Source: Coprobacillus sp. | GTDB lineage: Bacteria > Bacillota_I > Bacilli_A > RFN20 > CAG-826 | Reading direction: 5' to 3' | NCBI GenBank assembly: GCA_021203745.1 | Contig: JAJQAP010000053.1 | Coordinates: forward strand, 1 to 25,951 | DNA: 25,951 bases | In this document: positions 15,704 to 23,556 of the stretch, in pieces | Layout: each line of letters starts with the position of its first letter | Numbering within the stretch: position 1 is the first letter of the stretch | Translations under genes and position numbers: made by a program | Notes under the pieces: model-generated | What the model was told of the DNA's origin: nothing | Database searches by the model: none | Seen by the model: only the letters and a program-made list of their open reading frames with translations

Positions 15704-17066
15704 ATGCTTTCTTGCCATTCCCATTTTTCAGGGCTTTTATCGTCTCTTCTTTTTCCTTTTCCTCTTCAATTGTTTCAGGACGAGGAGTAACAAGAAGTTT
15801 CTTTACAACGTGGTTTTTACCAAGCGCTAGTACATGGAGTTTAACTCCTTGAATCCAGGCTTCATCATGCCAGTAAGGGAACTTGTCATCGAGTAGGTCA
15901 ATCATAAAACCACCGACAGTGACATACTCTGTTTCAATCTTATCGTAATCGATATCGAGAAGATCACAGAAGTCTTCTAGGTTCATGCCTCCATCTATTA
16001 TATATGTGCCATCCGCTCTTTCGACAACTTCTTCTTCAGGGTCATCCGTTTCATCCCAGATTTCCCCAACGATTTCTTCTAGGATATCCTCTCTTGTAAC
16101 AATACCTTCTGTCCCACCATACTCATCAAGGACCACTCCAATATGGACATTGTTATCGTTAAAGTAAGCAAGAATATCATTAATCTCTGATGTTTTAGGG
16201 AACTGAGGAATCCACTGAATTATTGAATCGATATTCTTTTCTTTCTTTTGAATTTGTAAAGCAATTAAATCTCTCATCTTTACATATCCAATGATATTAT
16301 CAATAGTTTCCTCATACACTGGAATTCGAGAGTGCGCAAACATTCTCTCATCCTTAAGTATCTCCGCGAGGGGTTTACTCTTTTCGATGGCATAGATTTT
16401 TGCTCGAGGAGTCATAACTTCATATAGCTCTGTTGTCGCGTAGTCGATTGCCCCTCTTAGCATCTCCGCTTTATCTTCATCCACTACTCCCGTTTGTTCC
16501 GCTTCATCGACCATCTCTTCTAGATCTTCATCGCTTGTTACATTATCATTAACATTTCTAATAGGAAGACAAACAAGTTTACCGAGAGCGCCAACTGAAT
16601 AAGTTATAGGCCACATGATATAGCCAAAAACCATAATAAATCCAGAGAAGGATCTAACGATGCCATAGTTATAGATTTTACCAATCGATTTAGCAATTAC
16701 ATCACCAAATAGAATCTTAAATACTAAAGCGCATAAAGAGAAAATTAAACCCCAGGTATCCGCGGATATTGTGCTATTTAGAAAATCCATCGCCACTAAA
16801 ACACCAAGGAAGGTTGAGAATATATCTATACCTGCGTTACATATATCGTTGCCAAGTAAGATTGTACTTACTGTTGTGTCATAGTCTTTTGTAAGTTTAT
16901 AAGCCCTTTTATACCTTTTTGAGTTAGGATGTTCATTCATCTGCTTCTCTAGGCGGGTTAATGAAACGCTACCATAGGCGAGATCCGCCACAGAGAAAAT
17001 AAAGGATACCACAAGGAGAACCACCACTATACAGACATATAAAGCGACAAATCCACCGCTAGTCAT
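15702..17066 (-). CDS. CNNM/CorC-type membrane protein (DUF21, CBS pair, CorC_HlyC domain)
   Basis: 454 residues from the ATG at 17066, which shares one base with the stop of the upstream paralogue (TAATG); the TTG at 17087 is less likely because GGAG lies ten bases before the ATG. Domains: a four-helix DUF21 region (about 1-180), a CBS pair (about 210-330, with ATTELYEVMTPRAKIYAIE at its start and GIVTREDILEEIVGEIWDETD at its end) and a C-terminal CorC/HlyC domain (about 345-430). Family members are linked to Mg2+/divalent cation homeostasis or efflux. The DUF21 signatures are degenerate: the usual SASETAL is FSVADLAYGS here, and GEVLPK is GDVIAK, so ion binding may differ. Ends with a charged Glu/Lys-rich tail. 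Confidence 0.88.
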   Translation of the reverse strand: MTSGGFVALYVCIVVVLLVVSFIFSVADLAYGSVSLTRLEKQMNEHPNSKRYKRAYKLTKDYDTTVSTILLGNDICNAGIDIFSTFLGVLVAMDFLNSTISADTWGLIFSLCALVFKILFGDVIAKSIGKIYNYGIVRSFSGFIMVFGYIMWPITYSVGALGKLVCLPIRNVNDNVTSDEDLEEMVDEAEQTGVVDEDKAEMLRGAIDYATTELYEVMTPRAKIYAIEKSKPLAEILKDERMFAHSRIPVYEETIDNIIGYVKMRDLIALQIQKKEKNIDSIIQWIPQFPKTSEINDILAYFNDNNVHIGVVLDEYGGTEGIVTREDILEEIVGEIWDETDDPEEEVVERADGTYIIDGGMNLEDFCDLLDIDYDKIETEYVTVGGFMIDLLDDKFPYWHDEAWIQGVKLHVLALGKNHVVKKLLVTPRPETIEEEKEKEETIKALKNGNGKKA

Positions 17067-18184
17067 TAGACCTTTTCTCCTTCCCAACTCTTTAAGGAGT
17101 TCTCTCCGACTAGTTCATCTAGTACATCTTCTAAAGTAATCATCCCTATTACTTCTTCATTTCTATTTTTAACCATCGCTAAATGGATTTGTTCATCGTT
17201 TAAAATATCGAGTATTTCATCGAGTTTCATATCGTCATATACATATATAGGAGGATTTAACACACTTCTTAAATCAACATGAGGATCTAAAGAATACTCC
17301 TTAAAATAGGAGTTAATAGTTAAAATACCCACAATATTATTTGTTTCTCCCTCATATACCGGGAAACGAGAGAAATTACTATTCAAAATAAAGTTATTCA
17401 CGTATTTAGCATTGAGATTTTTTAAGTCTATCGAAACAACATCATTCAGTGGAGTAAAGATATTTGATGCGGGGATAGTGTCAAAGGTAAAGGTCTTTTC
17501 TAAAAGATCAACTTCTTTATCTTCAAAGAGCTCTTCAGAGGAGGAGTCCACAGTGGTATCATCGGTGGTTGCTTCATCCGCTCTCTCCATAAAGTCATCT
17601 TTAGAAAGAATTGAATCATCTTTAATCTTAAAGATTTTTCTAAAGGCCACTAAGATTAGTCTAAATAACCAGGCAAGAGGCCAGATAAGCCAGGTAAAGA
17701 TCCAGTCAGGCCAAGCGAGGATGACAACCATCTTATTTGGTATCTTATTGGCGATAATCTTAGGCAGTGTATCTGTAATAATAAAGACGATAACCGCCAT
17801 AACGACAGTAGCGACTACTGCCTCAGCGGTGTCATTACCAATTAGACCATAAAAGAGCATTGCGCACACGAACGACATGAGTGTCTGTAGTCCGTTATTA
17901 GCAACAAGGACAGTGACCATTGTTCGATCATATTTATTTATGAGTCTTGTTATTATTTTAGCGGTCCTATTACCTTCTTCTGCTAATCTTCTAAAGTGAT
18001 ATTTATTACAGAGGCAGAAGGCAGTTTCACTCGCGGAGAACAAACCGCAAAATAAAAGAACCACGATGATTAAGACCCAACCAATCCATGCAGGTAATCC
18101 AAAGAATCCAGAAGTACTAGTAGCGTAGGTAGATATACTACCCAGCGGATCTATCGGAGGCTCAGTTATTAATTCGGTTTCCAT
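17066..18184 (-). CDS. CNNM-type membrane protein (DUF21 plus CBS pair), lacking the CorC_HlyC domain
   Basis: 372 residues from the ATG at 18184; the longer frame to 18223 begins with a TTG that lies inside the -35 of the promoter. A hydrophobic DUF21 region (about 27-185) contains the conserved SASETAF and LVANNGLQ; the usual GEVLPK is TDTLPK here. An acidic linker (about 200-230, AKD-E-rich) leads to a CBS pair (about 235-360) ending GMITLEDVLDELVGEN. The protein stops about 12 residues after this, so the CorC/HlyC domain of full-length relatives is missing. It is followed immediately by a second, full-length paralogue sharing one base, which suggests that the two are made together and may form a heterodimer (inference; family members dimerise). 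Confidence 0.88.
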   Translation of the reverse strand: METELITEPPIDPLGSISTYATSTSGFFGLPAWIGWVLIIVVLLFCGLFSASETAFCLCNKYHFRRLAEEGNRTAKIITRLINKYDRTMVTVLVANNGLQTLMSFVCAMLFYGLIGNDTAEAVVATVVMAVIVFIITDTLPKIIANKIPNKMVVILAWPDWIFTWLIWPLAWLFRLILVAFRKIFKIKDDSILSKDDFMERADEATTDDTTVDSSSEELFEDKEVDLLEKTFTFDTIPASNIFTPLNDVVSIDLKNLNAKYVNNFILNSNFSRFPVYEGETNNIVGILTINSYFKEYSLDPHVDLRSVLNPPIYVYDDMKLDEILDILNDEQIHLAMVKNRNEEVIGMITLEDVLDELVGENSLKSWEGEKV

Positions 18185-18194
18185 ATGTGTTATT

Positions 18195-18223
18195 AATATA
18201 AAAAATATTTTTAAATATTTCAA
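18195..18223 (-). promoter_or_regulatory. Promoter of the CNNM pair
   Basis: On the minus strand TTGAAA (18218-18223), exactly 17 bases, then TATATT (18195-18200). The ATG follows after ten bases, so the leader should be only about three bases, nearly leaderless. Confidence 0.75.
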
Positions 18224-18231
18224 TACATTAT

Positions 18232-20499
18232 TTATGCAGCATTTTCACTTAGGCTTCCAAACATGGGGTCAGAGAGTTTCTTTAAGATCTTATCTAGGGC
18301 GTTATTTAAGGAATCAATCACCATATCATACTGAGGGAAGTTAGTTTCATTATATCCTTCTAGATTTTTGAGTCCTCTCCTATAGGCTTGTTCACTCTTT
18401 TTATCTTCCTCCATCTTTTCATAGAGCACCCCGAGGTTATAATACATCAGGGCGACGTTAGGACTAGCTTTACCTCCCGCGAAACGCTCCTGGATTTCGA
18501 TTGCTCTTAGGTAAGAGGATTCCGCCCTTGGATAGTCCTTAAAACTAATATACGTACTCCCTAAATCGAGATAAATAGATGATAGTTCATTACCGACTTC
18601 ATATGGCTTTACGTTGTATAAAGGTTCTAATACATCTCTCCCTTCTTCTAAGTAATCAATGGTTTTTTCTCTTTCTCCTCTTTCTAGGTAAGCGGTAGCA
18701 AGTCCAACACATGTTACTGAATAACCCACTCCAAAGAGAGAAGGATTTATTTCAATGAGTTTTTCTCTCTTTTTAAAGGCTTCTTGATAGTAATAGAGCG
18801 CTTTATCTCCTTTATTTTCGTGAGCGTAGTAAGTCCCTAAAAGTTGATAAACCTCTGATATATCGTATTCAAAGTTGACTGGATCATAAGAGTAAAAGAG
18901 TTTATCGAGTTTAAGTAGATCTAAAAGGAGAGACTCAACATCACTAAACTCGTTTAACTCCATACTGATTGTAACAAAGCTTGTAATTGTGTCTTCAAGT
19001 AAGACAACGACATCCTCAGAGTAGTGATCAATATAGGATAGAGCCTTTTTATAATTAGAGAGAGCTTTCTTTAAGTCATACATGTCGTAGTAGGCATTAC
19101 CAAGGTAAAAAAAGTATAAGGCCATCCTTTCCTTATAGAGTTTTGGGTTTAGATCTAAATAGGGTGAAAGCGTTTTGCTAGCGTTATTTAATAAAGTCAC
19201 CGCCCTATCATACTCATCAACCTCCACTAGGTAGGTTCCATACTCTAGGTAGATACTAGAGAGGATATCTAAATACTTATCAGGGTTTTCTTTTACGATA
19301 TCCTCTAAGATTGATACCGAAAGAGAGTAAAACTTAATAGAGAGGTTTTTCTCTTGGTTGTCTTGATAAACATCCGCCATAAGATAATAGAGAAGCGCTA
19401 TTTCGTAAGGTGAAGAGAAATAATCACAAGCAAGAATATCCGGCAACGAAGACTGCACTAAAGATATAACTTTACTCGCGAGGTAGGTTTGGGAGATGTA
19501 GTCGATATAGGCGAAAGCTACATCTCCCCTAATATGGTAACGTAAACACACGTTTAAGGAGGCTTTAAGTAATGTTTCTACCTCTTCTACAGTGTAAGAA
19601 GAAGATAAAACAAGACTGTCGAGATTAAAGAGAGTATTGACAATAAACTCTTCTCCTTCTTTAACTGAAGAGATTAATGGTACTTTTCTTACTATTTCTT
19701 GTAAGTCAATCTTCTTTGCGCTATCAAATAACTGACCTTTAAAAAGAAGATAATAACCTTTATCGGTCTCGCTATTTATCATTTTGTGGTATTTTGCATA
19801 CACCATCCTTAAAGAACTAGTGAGGATCATTTGTCTTTTTTCTTTGATGTTTTTTAAAAGTCCTGAATAGTTAAATCCTAGTTCATTTGCTTTTTTAACA
19901 TCGATCTTGTCTGGACTTGAAAAAGAAGATACGTATCGACGATAGACGTCTTTTCTTGCTTCAAAATCTTCAAGTGCGTATTGCAGGGCTCTATTCGAAT
20001 TAAACTCCATGACATAGTCTAGATTAATCCCCTCAATGGGTAAAGAGTCAAAGACTAGGTCATAATCAGATACTGAAAGAGAATATATATTGAGGTTAAG
20101 ATAGGCACAAAGATATTCAACCATCCTGAGTTTTAAGGTATCGAGGTTATCAAAGACGATATAATCGTTGGCCTCTAGATTAAGATCTATTCCATCCATC
20201 GTCAACATAATGACTTTGGTGCTAGATTCTTTCTCCGCGTCTTTTTTCATCTCTAAAAACTCGTTTAAAGCCTCTTTATTAAAGTAGGTAAAGAAGATCC
20301 AAACATTAATGTCGTTGCCCCTTAATGTATATTCATTAATCCTTGATGCTTCTTCAATAAAGGGAGTTAATGTGTATCCCTCCACTTTCTTTAAAGTCAG
20401 ACTAAACTCCCTTAAAAAGGAGGAGAGGGAGCTCATTCTGATTCTTTCTCTTTTTCCAAAAGAGGTAAGAGAAATTTTTAGTTCGTTTAAGTTATTCAT
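18232..20499 (-). CDS. Large TPR-repeat protein with a TIR/DUF4062-like N-terminal domain
   Basis: 755 residues, no signal peptide or membrane helix, so cytoplasmic. Residues about 6-140 look like the TIR-like/DUF4062 fold found in front of TPR proteins of gut Firmicutes: a first strand (LKISLTSFGKRERI) where relatives have an 'ASS..E...ER' motif, then NDINVWIFFTYFNKEALNEF where relatives have '..F..FF..AG.YT.EEF', then a basic strand and DNLDTLKLRMVEYL. Residues 145-330 are helical, including RQMILTSSLRMVYAKYH. From about 365 to 720 there are roughly seven TPR-type helix pairs (for example LGNAYYDMYDLKKALSNYKKAL, LGVLYEKMEEDKKSEQAYRRGL). The putative TIR catalytic Glu is not clearly placed, so enzyme activity is uncertain. 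Function unknown; a signalling or scaffold role is a guess. ATG with GGAG seven bases upstream. Confidence 0.75.
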   Translation of the reverse strand: MNNLNELKISLTSFGKRERIRMSSLSSFLREFSLTLKKVEGYTLTPFIEEASRINEYTLRGNDINVWIFFTYFNKEALNEFLEMKKDAEKESSTKVIMLTMDGIDLNLEANDYIVFDNLDTLKLRMVEYLCAYLNLNIYSLSVSDYDLVFDSLPIEGINLDYVMEFNSNRALQYALEDFEARKDVYRRYVSSFSSPDKIDVKKANELGFNYSGLLKNIKEKRQMILTSSLRMVYAKYHKMINSETDKGYYLLFKGQLFDSAKKIDLQEIVRKVPLISSVKEGEEFIVNTLFNLDSLVLSSSYTVEEVETLLKASLNVCLRYHIRGDVAFAYIDYISQTYLASKVISLVQSSLPDILACDYFSSPYEIALLYYLMADVYQDNQEKNLSIKFYSLSVSILEDIVKENPDKYLDILSSIYLEYGTYLVEVDEYDRAVTLLNNASKTLSPYLDLNPKLYKERMALYFFYLGNAYYDMYDLKKALSNYKKALSYIDHYSEDVVVLLEDTITSFVTISMELNEFSDVESLLLDLLKLDKLFYSYDPVNFEYDISEVYQLLGTYYAHENKGDKALYYYQEAFKKREKLIEINPSLFGVGYSVTCVGLATAYLERGEREKTIDYLEEGRDVLEPLYNVKPYEVGNELSSIYLDLGSTYISFKDYPRAESSYLRAIEIQERFAGGKASPNVALMYYNLGVLYEKMEEDKKSEQAYRRGLKNLEGYNETNFPQYDMVIDSLNNALDKILKKLSDPMFGSLSENAA

Positions 20500-20515
20500 A
20501 AAAGGTCTCCATTCT

Positions 20516-20542
20516 GGGGGTTAGAGTATAAAAAATACCCCC
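20516..20542 (-). promoter_or_regulatory. Promoter of the TPR gene inside a G/C dyad
   Basis: A -10 TATACT on the minus strand (20525-20530) predicts a start a short distance before the GGAG ribosome site. It is bracketed by GGGGGT (20516-20521) and ACCCCC (20537-20542), a 6-base inverted repeat with 15 bases between. No good -35 is seen; TTATGA 16 bases upstream matches only half of the consensus. Confidence 0.45.
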
Positions 20543-20620
20543 GTAGTCATAATGCGTCCACTAACTTAAGAGAAAACGCATATTGAACTTGGAGATAGAT
20601 ATATTTTGTTTTAGTTTTAG

Positions 20621-20672
20621 TAAGGATGTTTTTCCTAAGTCGTGCCTCTAGTATAAGAAAAAAATATCCTTA
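20621..20672. repeat. Long inverted repeat in the yitT-TPR intergenic region
   Basis: Arms TAAGGATGTTTTT (20621-20633) and AAAAATATCCTTA (20660-20672) pair over 13 positions with one G-U on the + strand (A/C mismatch on the - strand); the loop is 26 bases. No T tract follows on either strand, so it does not look like a simple terminator. Apart from this and the TPR promoter, I see nothing else in 20500-20691. Confidence 0.5.
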
Positions 20673-20691
20673 ATTCAAACAAAAAAATTAG

Positions 20692-21687
20692 CTAATCCAC
20701 TGGCCTAATAAAGAAATTACCATACACTTGTTGTAATGGGGTGGCACTGATAAAAACGTGAGGATCAACGCGCTGAGCCACCGCGGCAACCCTCTTAATT
20801 TCTGAGGAGGAAACCACCATATAAACGATTTGTCGGCTCGCCCCAGTATGGGCACCTTTACCTTCACAGATGGTCGCTCCATGTGGGAAGTAAGCGGTTA
20901 AAACATCCACTAAATACTCATTAGATGTAATAAGTTGAATCTGAGCTTTTTTATTTCTTCTATTGATCGCATCAACGATTAACATCATGGTAATTATCTC
21001 AACCGCGGAGAAGAAAATACTCGTTAAAGCAGACCCATATTCCGCGGGTGTTTGCACGATAAGAAGGATTGCGTAAAGCACGACAATTACCCCATTAATT
21101 GAGGCAGAATATTTTCCTATAGAAGTTGATTTTTTAAGTCCAAACCAGTAAGAGATAACATCTATCCCTCCACAGGAAAAATCTCCAGCATACGCGATTG
21201 CAGCGGCTAGTCCTACACACGCTCCCATAAAAAGGGCTCTAGCAAGGACCATTCCATCCATCGCTTCTTGGACCGCAACATCCATCCCTGTTAAAGGCAA
21301 AACACTAATTAAGACGGATGTCACTAAAACATTAATTAAAGAGTAAACAGTAAACTTTTTCCCAATGCAGATAAAGGAGAAGATAAGGATAGGAACATTG
21401 ACTAGTAGATATAAAATAGATTGCCATAAATACCTATTAATACCCGCGCCACATAGCTCAATAATTAAACAAATAACCTGACTAAAACCAGAAACACCAC
21501 CGGTAACAATAGTGATACTTGTTTCCGTGTCGTAAGGGGTAGCAAAACATATAAAACCAAAGGCAAAAATAAAGGCAGCCACTAAACTTAAAAGAAGGCA
21601 CCATGAATGAGAGAGAGTGCGACGTAAGTAAAGGTGGTCAAATAAATAGTTATTTATTTTCCTCTTGATTTTCTCTGATTTTTTCAT
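20692..21687 (-). CDS. YitT-family membrane protein (DUF161 plus DUF2179)
   Basis: 331 residues. A cytoplasmic basic N-terminus is followed by about six membrane helices (first at about 30-52, AAFIFAFGFICFATPYD; the typical GGVSGFSQVI follows, and CGGIDVISYWFG lies in the middle), then the soluble DUF2179 domain (about 245-331: IQLITSNEYLVDVLTAYFPHGATICEGKGAHTG...VYMVVSSSEIKRV). Family length and architecture are normal. YitT proteins are widespread in Firmicutes, often in several copies, and their transported substrate is unknown. Monocistronic here: it has its own promoter, and an ordinary T-tract terminator is not obvious after the stop. There is no Shine-Dalgarno before the ATG. Confidence 0.92.
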   Translation of the reverse strand: MKKSEKIKRKINNYLFDHLYLRRTLSHSWCLLLSLVAAFIFAFGFICFATPYDTETSITIVTGGVSGFSQVICLIIELCGAGINRYLWQSILYLLVNVPILIFSFICIGKKFTVYSLINVLVTSVLISVLPLTGMDVAVQEAMDGMVLARALFMGACVGLAAAIAYAGDFSCGGIDVISYWFGLKKSTSIGKYSASINGVIVVLYAILLIVQTPAEYGSALTSIFFSAVEIITMMLIVDAINRRNKKAQIQLITSNEYLVDVLTAYFPHGATICEGKGAHTGASRQIVYMVVSSSEIKRVAAVAQRVDPHVFISATPLQQVYGNFFIRPVD

Positions 21688-21714
21688 AAAATACTATCGT
21701 TTGCTTTCGAGATA

Positions 21715-21742
21715 ATTTTATCTTAACATTGAATAATGTAAA
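21715..21742 (-). promoter_or_regulatory. Promoter of yitT, covered by an imperfect inverted repeat
   Basis: On the minus strand TTTACA (21737-21742), 16 bases, TAAAAT (21715-21720), giving a leader of about 20-25 bases. An inverted repeat (arms 21716-21730 and 21735-21750: TTTTATCTT..ACATT / AATGT..AAGATAAAA) covers both elements. Confidence 0.5.
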
Positions 21743-21803
21743 AGATAAAACAAAAAGTAAAAATTATCTTGAATGTCAAATAAATTTATTATATAAATAC
21801 TAT

Positions 21804-21832
21804 TTGAAATCATATGGGGTCAGTGATAAAAT
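21804..21832 (+). promoter_or_regulatory. Promoter of the membrane thioredoxin-fold gene
   Basis: TTGAAA (21804-21809), 17 bases, TAAAAT (21827-21832) preceded by TGA, an extended -10. Leader of about 28 bases with AGGAGG at 21853-21858, eight bases before the ATG. Confidence 0.8.
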
Positions 21833-21866
21833 AAACACGCTATATGAAATATAGGAGGACAAATTA

Positions 21867-22694
21867 ATGAAGGTATTAAGAGCAATAGGAAGGTTCTTTG
21901 CGAGAATCGGACGTTGGATTCGAGATACAGCTTGGATTCAGCCACTTCTCATTGTCGCTGTTATTTTCGTGATTGTCTTCTCTATTCCATATATCACGGT
22001 GTGGGTCAAATCCTGGTACTCAGGAGATGAAGATGTTGCCTACTACCAGAAGTTTGAATTATCCCTTGATGGAGCGGAAGATGGTAAGAGTGAAGTTGAT
22101 GATCTCTTCAATTACCTATATGGGAAAGAAAATGGTGATGTCACTGAGGCTCAACAAAATAAATACGGCGATAAATTCTTTCTAACCTTTGTTCAAGAAG
22201 ATTGTTCAGGATGTGAAAGTGCCTACTACGGATTCAACTACTTGCAAAATAACTGGAACAAAGCTGGTTATGAAATTAAGGATGGCGGATCCTTCAAACT
22301 CTTTACAATATTTGTGGACACCATGGACGATGATGATAAATACAATCTCTTCCAGAAATACATCTACAATAGTTACGATGAACTATTTGAAACAACCGCA
22401 GGAACATACACCGAATCTTGGTACTACCTCATTTATGAAGATTCTATGGCGGACGAGTTGGCTAACCTCGAAAGCGAAGATACATTCTCTAGCCCAACAA
22501 CCTTCTTAATCGATTTTACAAGCGACGCTCCATTCTATTCAAATGAGTTTGGAGTGAGTGAAGTATTATTCAACTACGATGGAACAGTCTCAGGTGGTGC
22601 TAGTGAATCAACCCCACAAGCAAAAGCCACAACCCTTAGAGATGCCTGGAACCATGAAGGCGACTTCTCTCAAGAAGGTTATCGAAATAAGTAA
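21867..22694 (+). CDS. Membrane-anchored extracellular thioredoxin-fold protein
   Basis: 275 residues. A basic N-terminus (RAIGRFFARIGRWIR) precedes one membrane helix (about 25-47), so the rest should face outside. The soluble part is acidic and begins a thioredoxin-like fold: strand KFFLTFVQEDCSGCESAYYGF with a CSGC motif (C113, C116), strand FKLFTIFVDTMDDDDKYN, and later TFLIDFTSD, which resembles the strand after a cis-proline (SPTTFLI, Pro present). The likely role is thiol-disulfide exchange outside the cell, but no partner such as DsbD/CcdA is nearby, and the CSGC site could instead be structural. Transcribed alone: it has a strong promoter and a strong terminator. I do not recognise a named family. 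Confidence 0.7.
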   Translation: MKVLRAIGRFFARIGRWIRDTAWIQPLLIVAVIFVIVFSIPYITVWVKSWYSGDEDVAYYQKFELSLDGAEDGKSEVDDLFNYLYGKENGDVTEAQQNKYGDKFFLTFVQEDCSGCESAYYGFNYLQNNWNKAGYEIKDGGSFKLFTIFVDTMDDDDKYNLFQKYIYNSYDELFETTAGTYTESWYYLIYEDSMADELANLESEDTFSSPTTFLIDFTSDAPFYSNEFGVSEVLFNYDGTVSGGASESTPQAKATTLRDAWNHEGDFSQEGYRNK

Positions 22695-22715
22695 ACTAAA
22701 TTATTAAATATAAAT

Positions 22716-22741
22716 AACCATCCTTCACTGGATGGTTTTTT
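22716..22741 (+). terminator. Rho-independent terminator
   Basis: AACCATCC (22716-22723), 6-base loop, GGATGGTT (22730-22737), running into six T residues. Its T tract runs directly into the -10 of the next gene, so the two units are packed without spare bases. Confidence 0.9.
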
Positions 22742-22749
22742 GTTATAAT
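22741..22749 (+). promoter_or_regulatory. Extended -10 promoter of the YfiH-type gene, predicted leaderless
   Basis: TGT then perfect TATAAT (22744-22749), six bases (AGAAGT), then the ATG at 22756. The -35 zone falls on the preceding terminator and has no consensus. Confidence 0.65.
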
Positions 22750-22755
22750 AGAAGT

Positions 22756-23490
22756 ATGAAATATTTTACTTGGGATGAATTTAAGGAAATTGTAGGACTA
22801 ACTAGCACCACAGAGATTGGTAATGTCGCTTTTCAAGTGGGTGATAACCACGAAGATGTTATCGCAAGACGTCAAACTATTTGTGATGATTTAGGGATAG
22901 ATCTAGATCATCTAATTTTAACCCATCAATCTCATAGTGATAGATCATATGAAGTCACAAGTTTGGATCTAGGCAAAAGTAAAGATTCCTTTGAATCTGG
23001 ACCTGATGCAGATGCCCTTTACACAACAGAACGTGGAATTGCGATAGGTTGCTTTCACGCGGACTGCTGTCCACTACTAGTCTACGCCCCAAGAGTGCCT
23101 CTTGTTTGTATAATCCACGCAGGATATCAAGGGACACTAAAACATGTCACCAGTAAAACAATTAAAACCTTAAAAGAAAAGTATTCTTTAAAAGGAGAAG
23201 ACTTCTTTGTCCACATTGGACCATCTCGTCAATTTAACTCCTTTAAAACCACAGAGGAAGATAAAAAGAAGATATTTGACGCAGGATGCGAGAAGGCTTA
23301 TAGGTTTGACGGAGAGTCGGGTTTCTTTGATACCGCTTTCTCTAATGTTAACGATTTAGTGGGTGAAGGCGTTCCCTTTAAAAACATCACTGTTAGTTCT
23401 ATCGATACAGTAGATGACGATAGATGCTTTAGCGCCCACACTCCTGAAAAAGCCTATGGAAGAATGATCACACTAATAATGCTAAAATAA
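22756..23490 (+). CDS. YfiH/YlmD-type laccase-domain protein (purine nucleoside phosphorylase/adenosine deaminase family)
   Basis: 244 residues from the ATG at 22756; the frame extends eight codons upstream but those overlap the promoter and terminator. Family marks: FQVGDNHEDVIARRQTICDDLG, LTHQSHSDRSYEV (first metal His), GPDADALYTTERGIAIGCFHADCCPLLVYAP (metal Cys), IIHAGYQGTLKHV (metal His; most relatives have HAGWRG), HIGPSRQFNSF and DDRCFSAHTPEKAYGRM (usual 'D.RFFS.R'). Relatives were called polyphenol oxidases and were later shown to cleave purine nucleosides by phosphorolysis and deaminate adenosine. The YQG and CFSAH variants mark a divergent member, but the three metal ligands are kept. 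Cytoplasmic, monocistronic. Confidence 0.85.
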   Translation: MKYFTWDEFKEIVGLTSTTEIGNVAFQVGDNHEDVIARRQTICDDLGIDLDHLILTHQSHSDRSYEVTSLDLGKSKDSFESGPDADALYTTERGIAIGCFHADCCPLLVYAPRVPLVCIIHAGYQGTLKHVTSKTIKTLKEKYSLKGEDFFVHIGPSRQFNSFKTTEEDKKKIFDAGCEKAYRFDGESGFFDTAFSNVNDLVGEGVPFKNITVSSIDTVDDDRCFSAHTPEKAYGRMITLIMLK

Positions 23491-23502
23491 AAAATAAATA
23501 TC

Positions 23503-23534
23503 AAAAAAGGGTGCAAATTGAAGCATCCTTTTTT
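23503..23534. terminator. Bidirectional terminator between yfiH-type gene and coaD
   Basis: AAAAAAGGGTGC (23503-23514) pairs with GCATCCTTTTTT (23523-23534) with one G-U; 8-base loop. The A/T ends provide the U tract in both directions for the convergent genes. Confidence 0.85.
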
Positions 23535-23556
23535 AAATTGCCGTGTTTTTGCTTTT

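Noticed and set aside
17066..17087. TTG start at 17087 for the second CNNM gene
   Set aside because: It would overlap the first CNNM gene by 22 bases; the ATG at 17066 shares a single base with the previous stop and follows GGAG at about ten bases.
20680..20695. Terminator after yitT formed by ATTAGCTAAT plus seven T residues
   Set aside because: The palindrome can form only about three pairs around a usable loop; the T run alone is not sufficient evidence.
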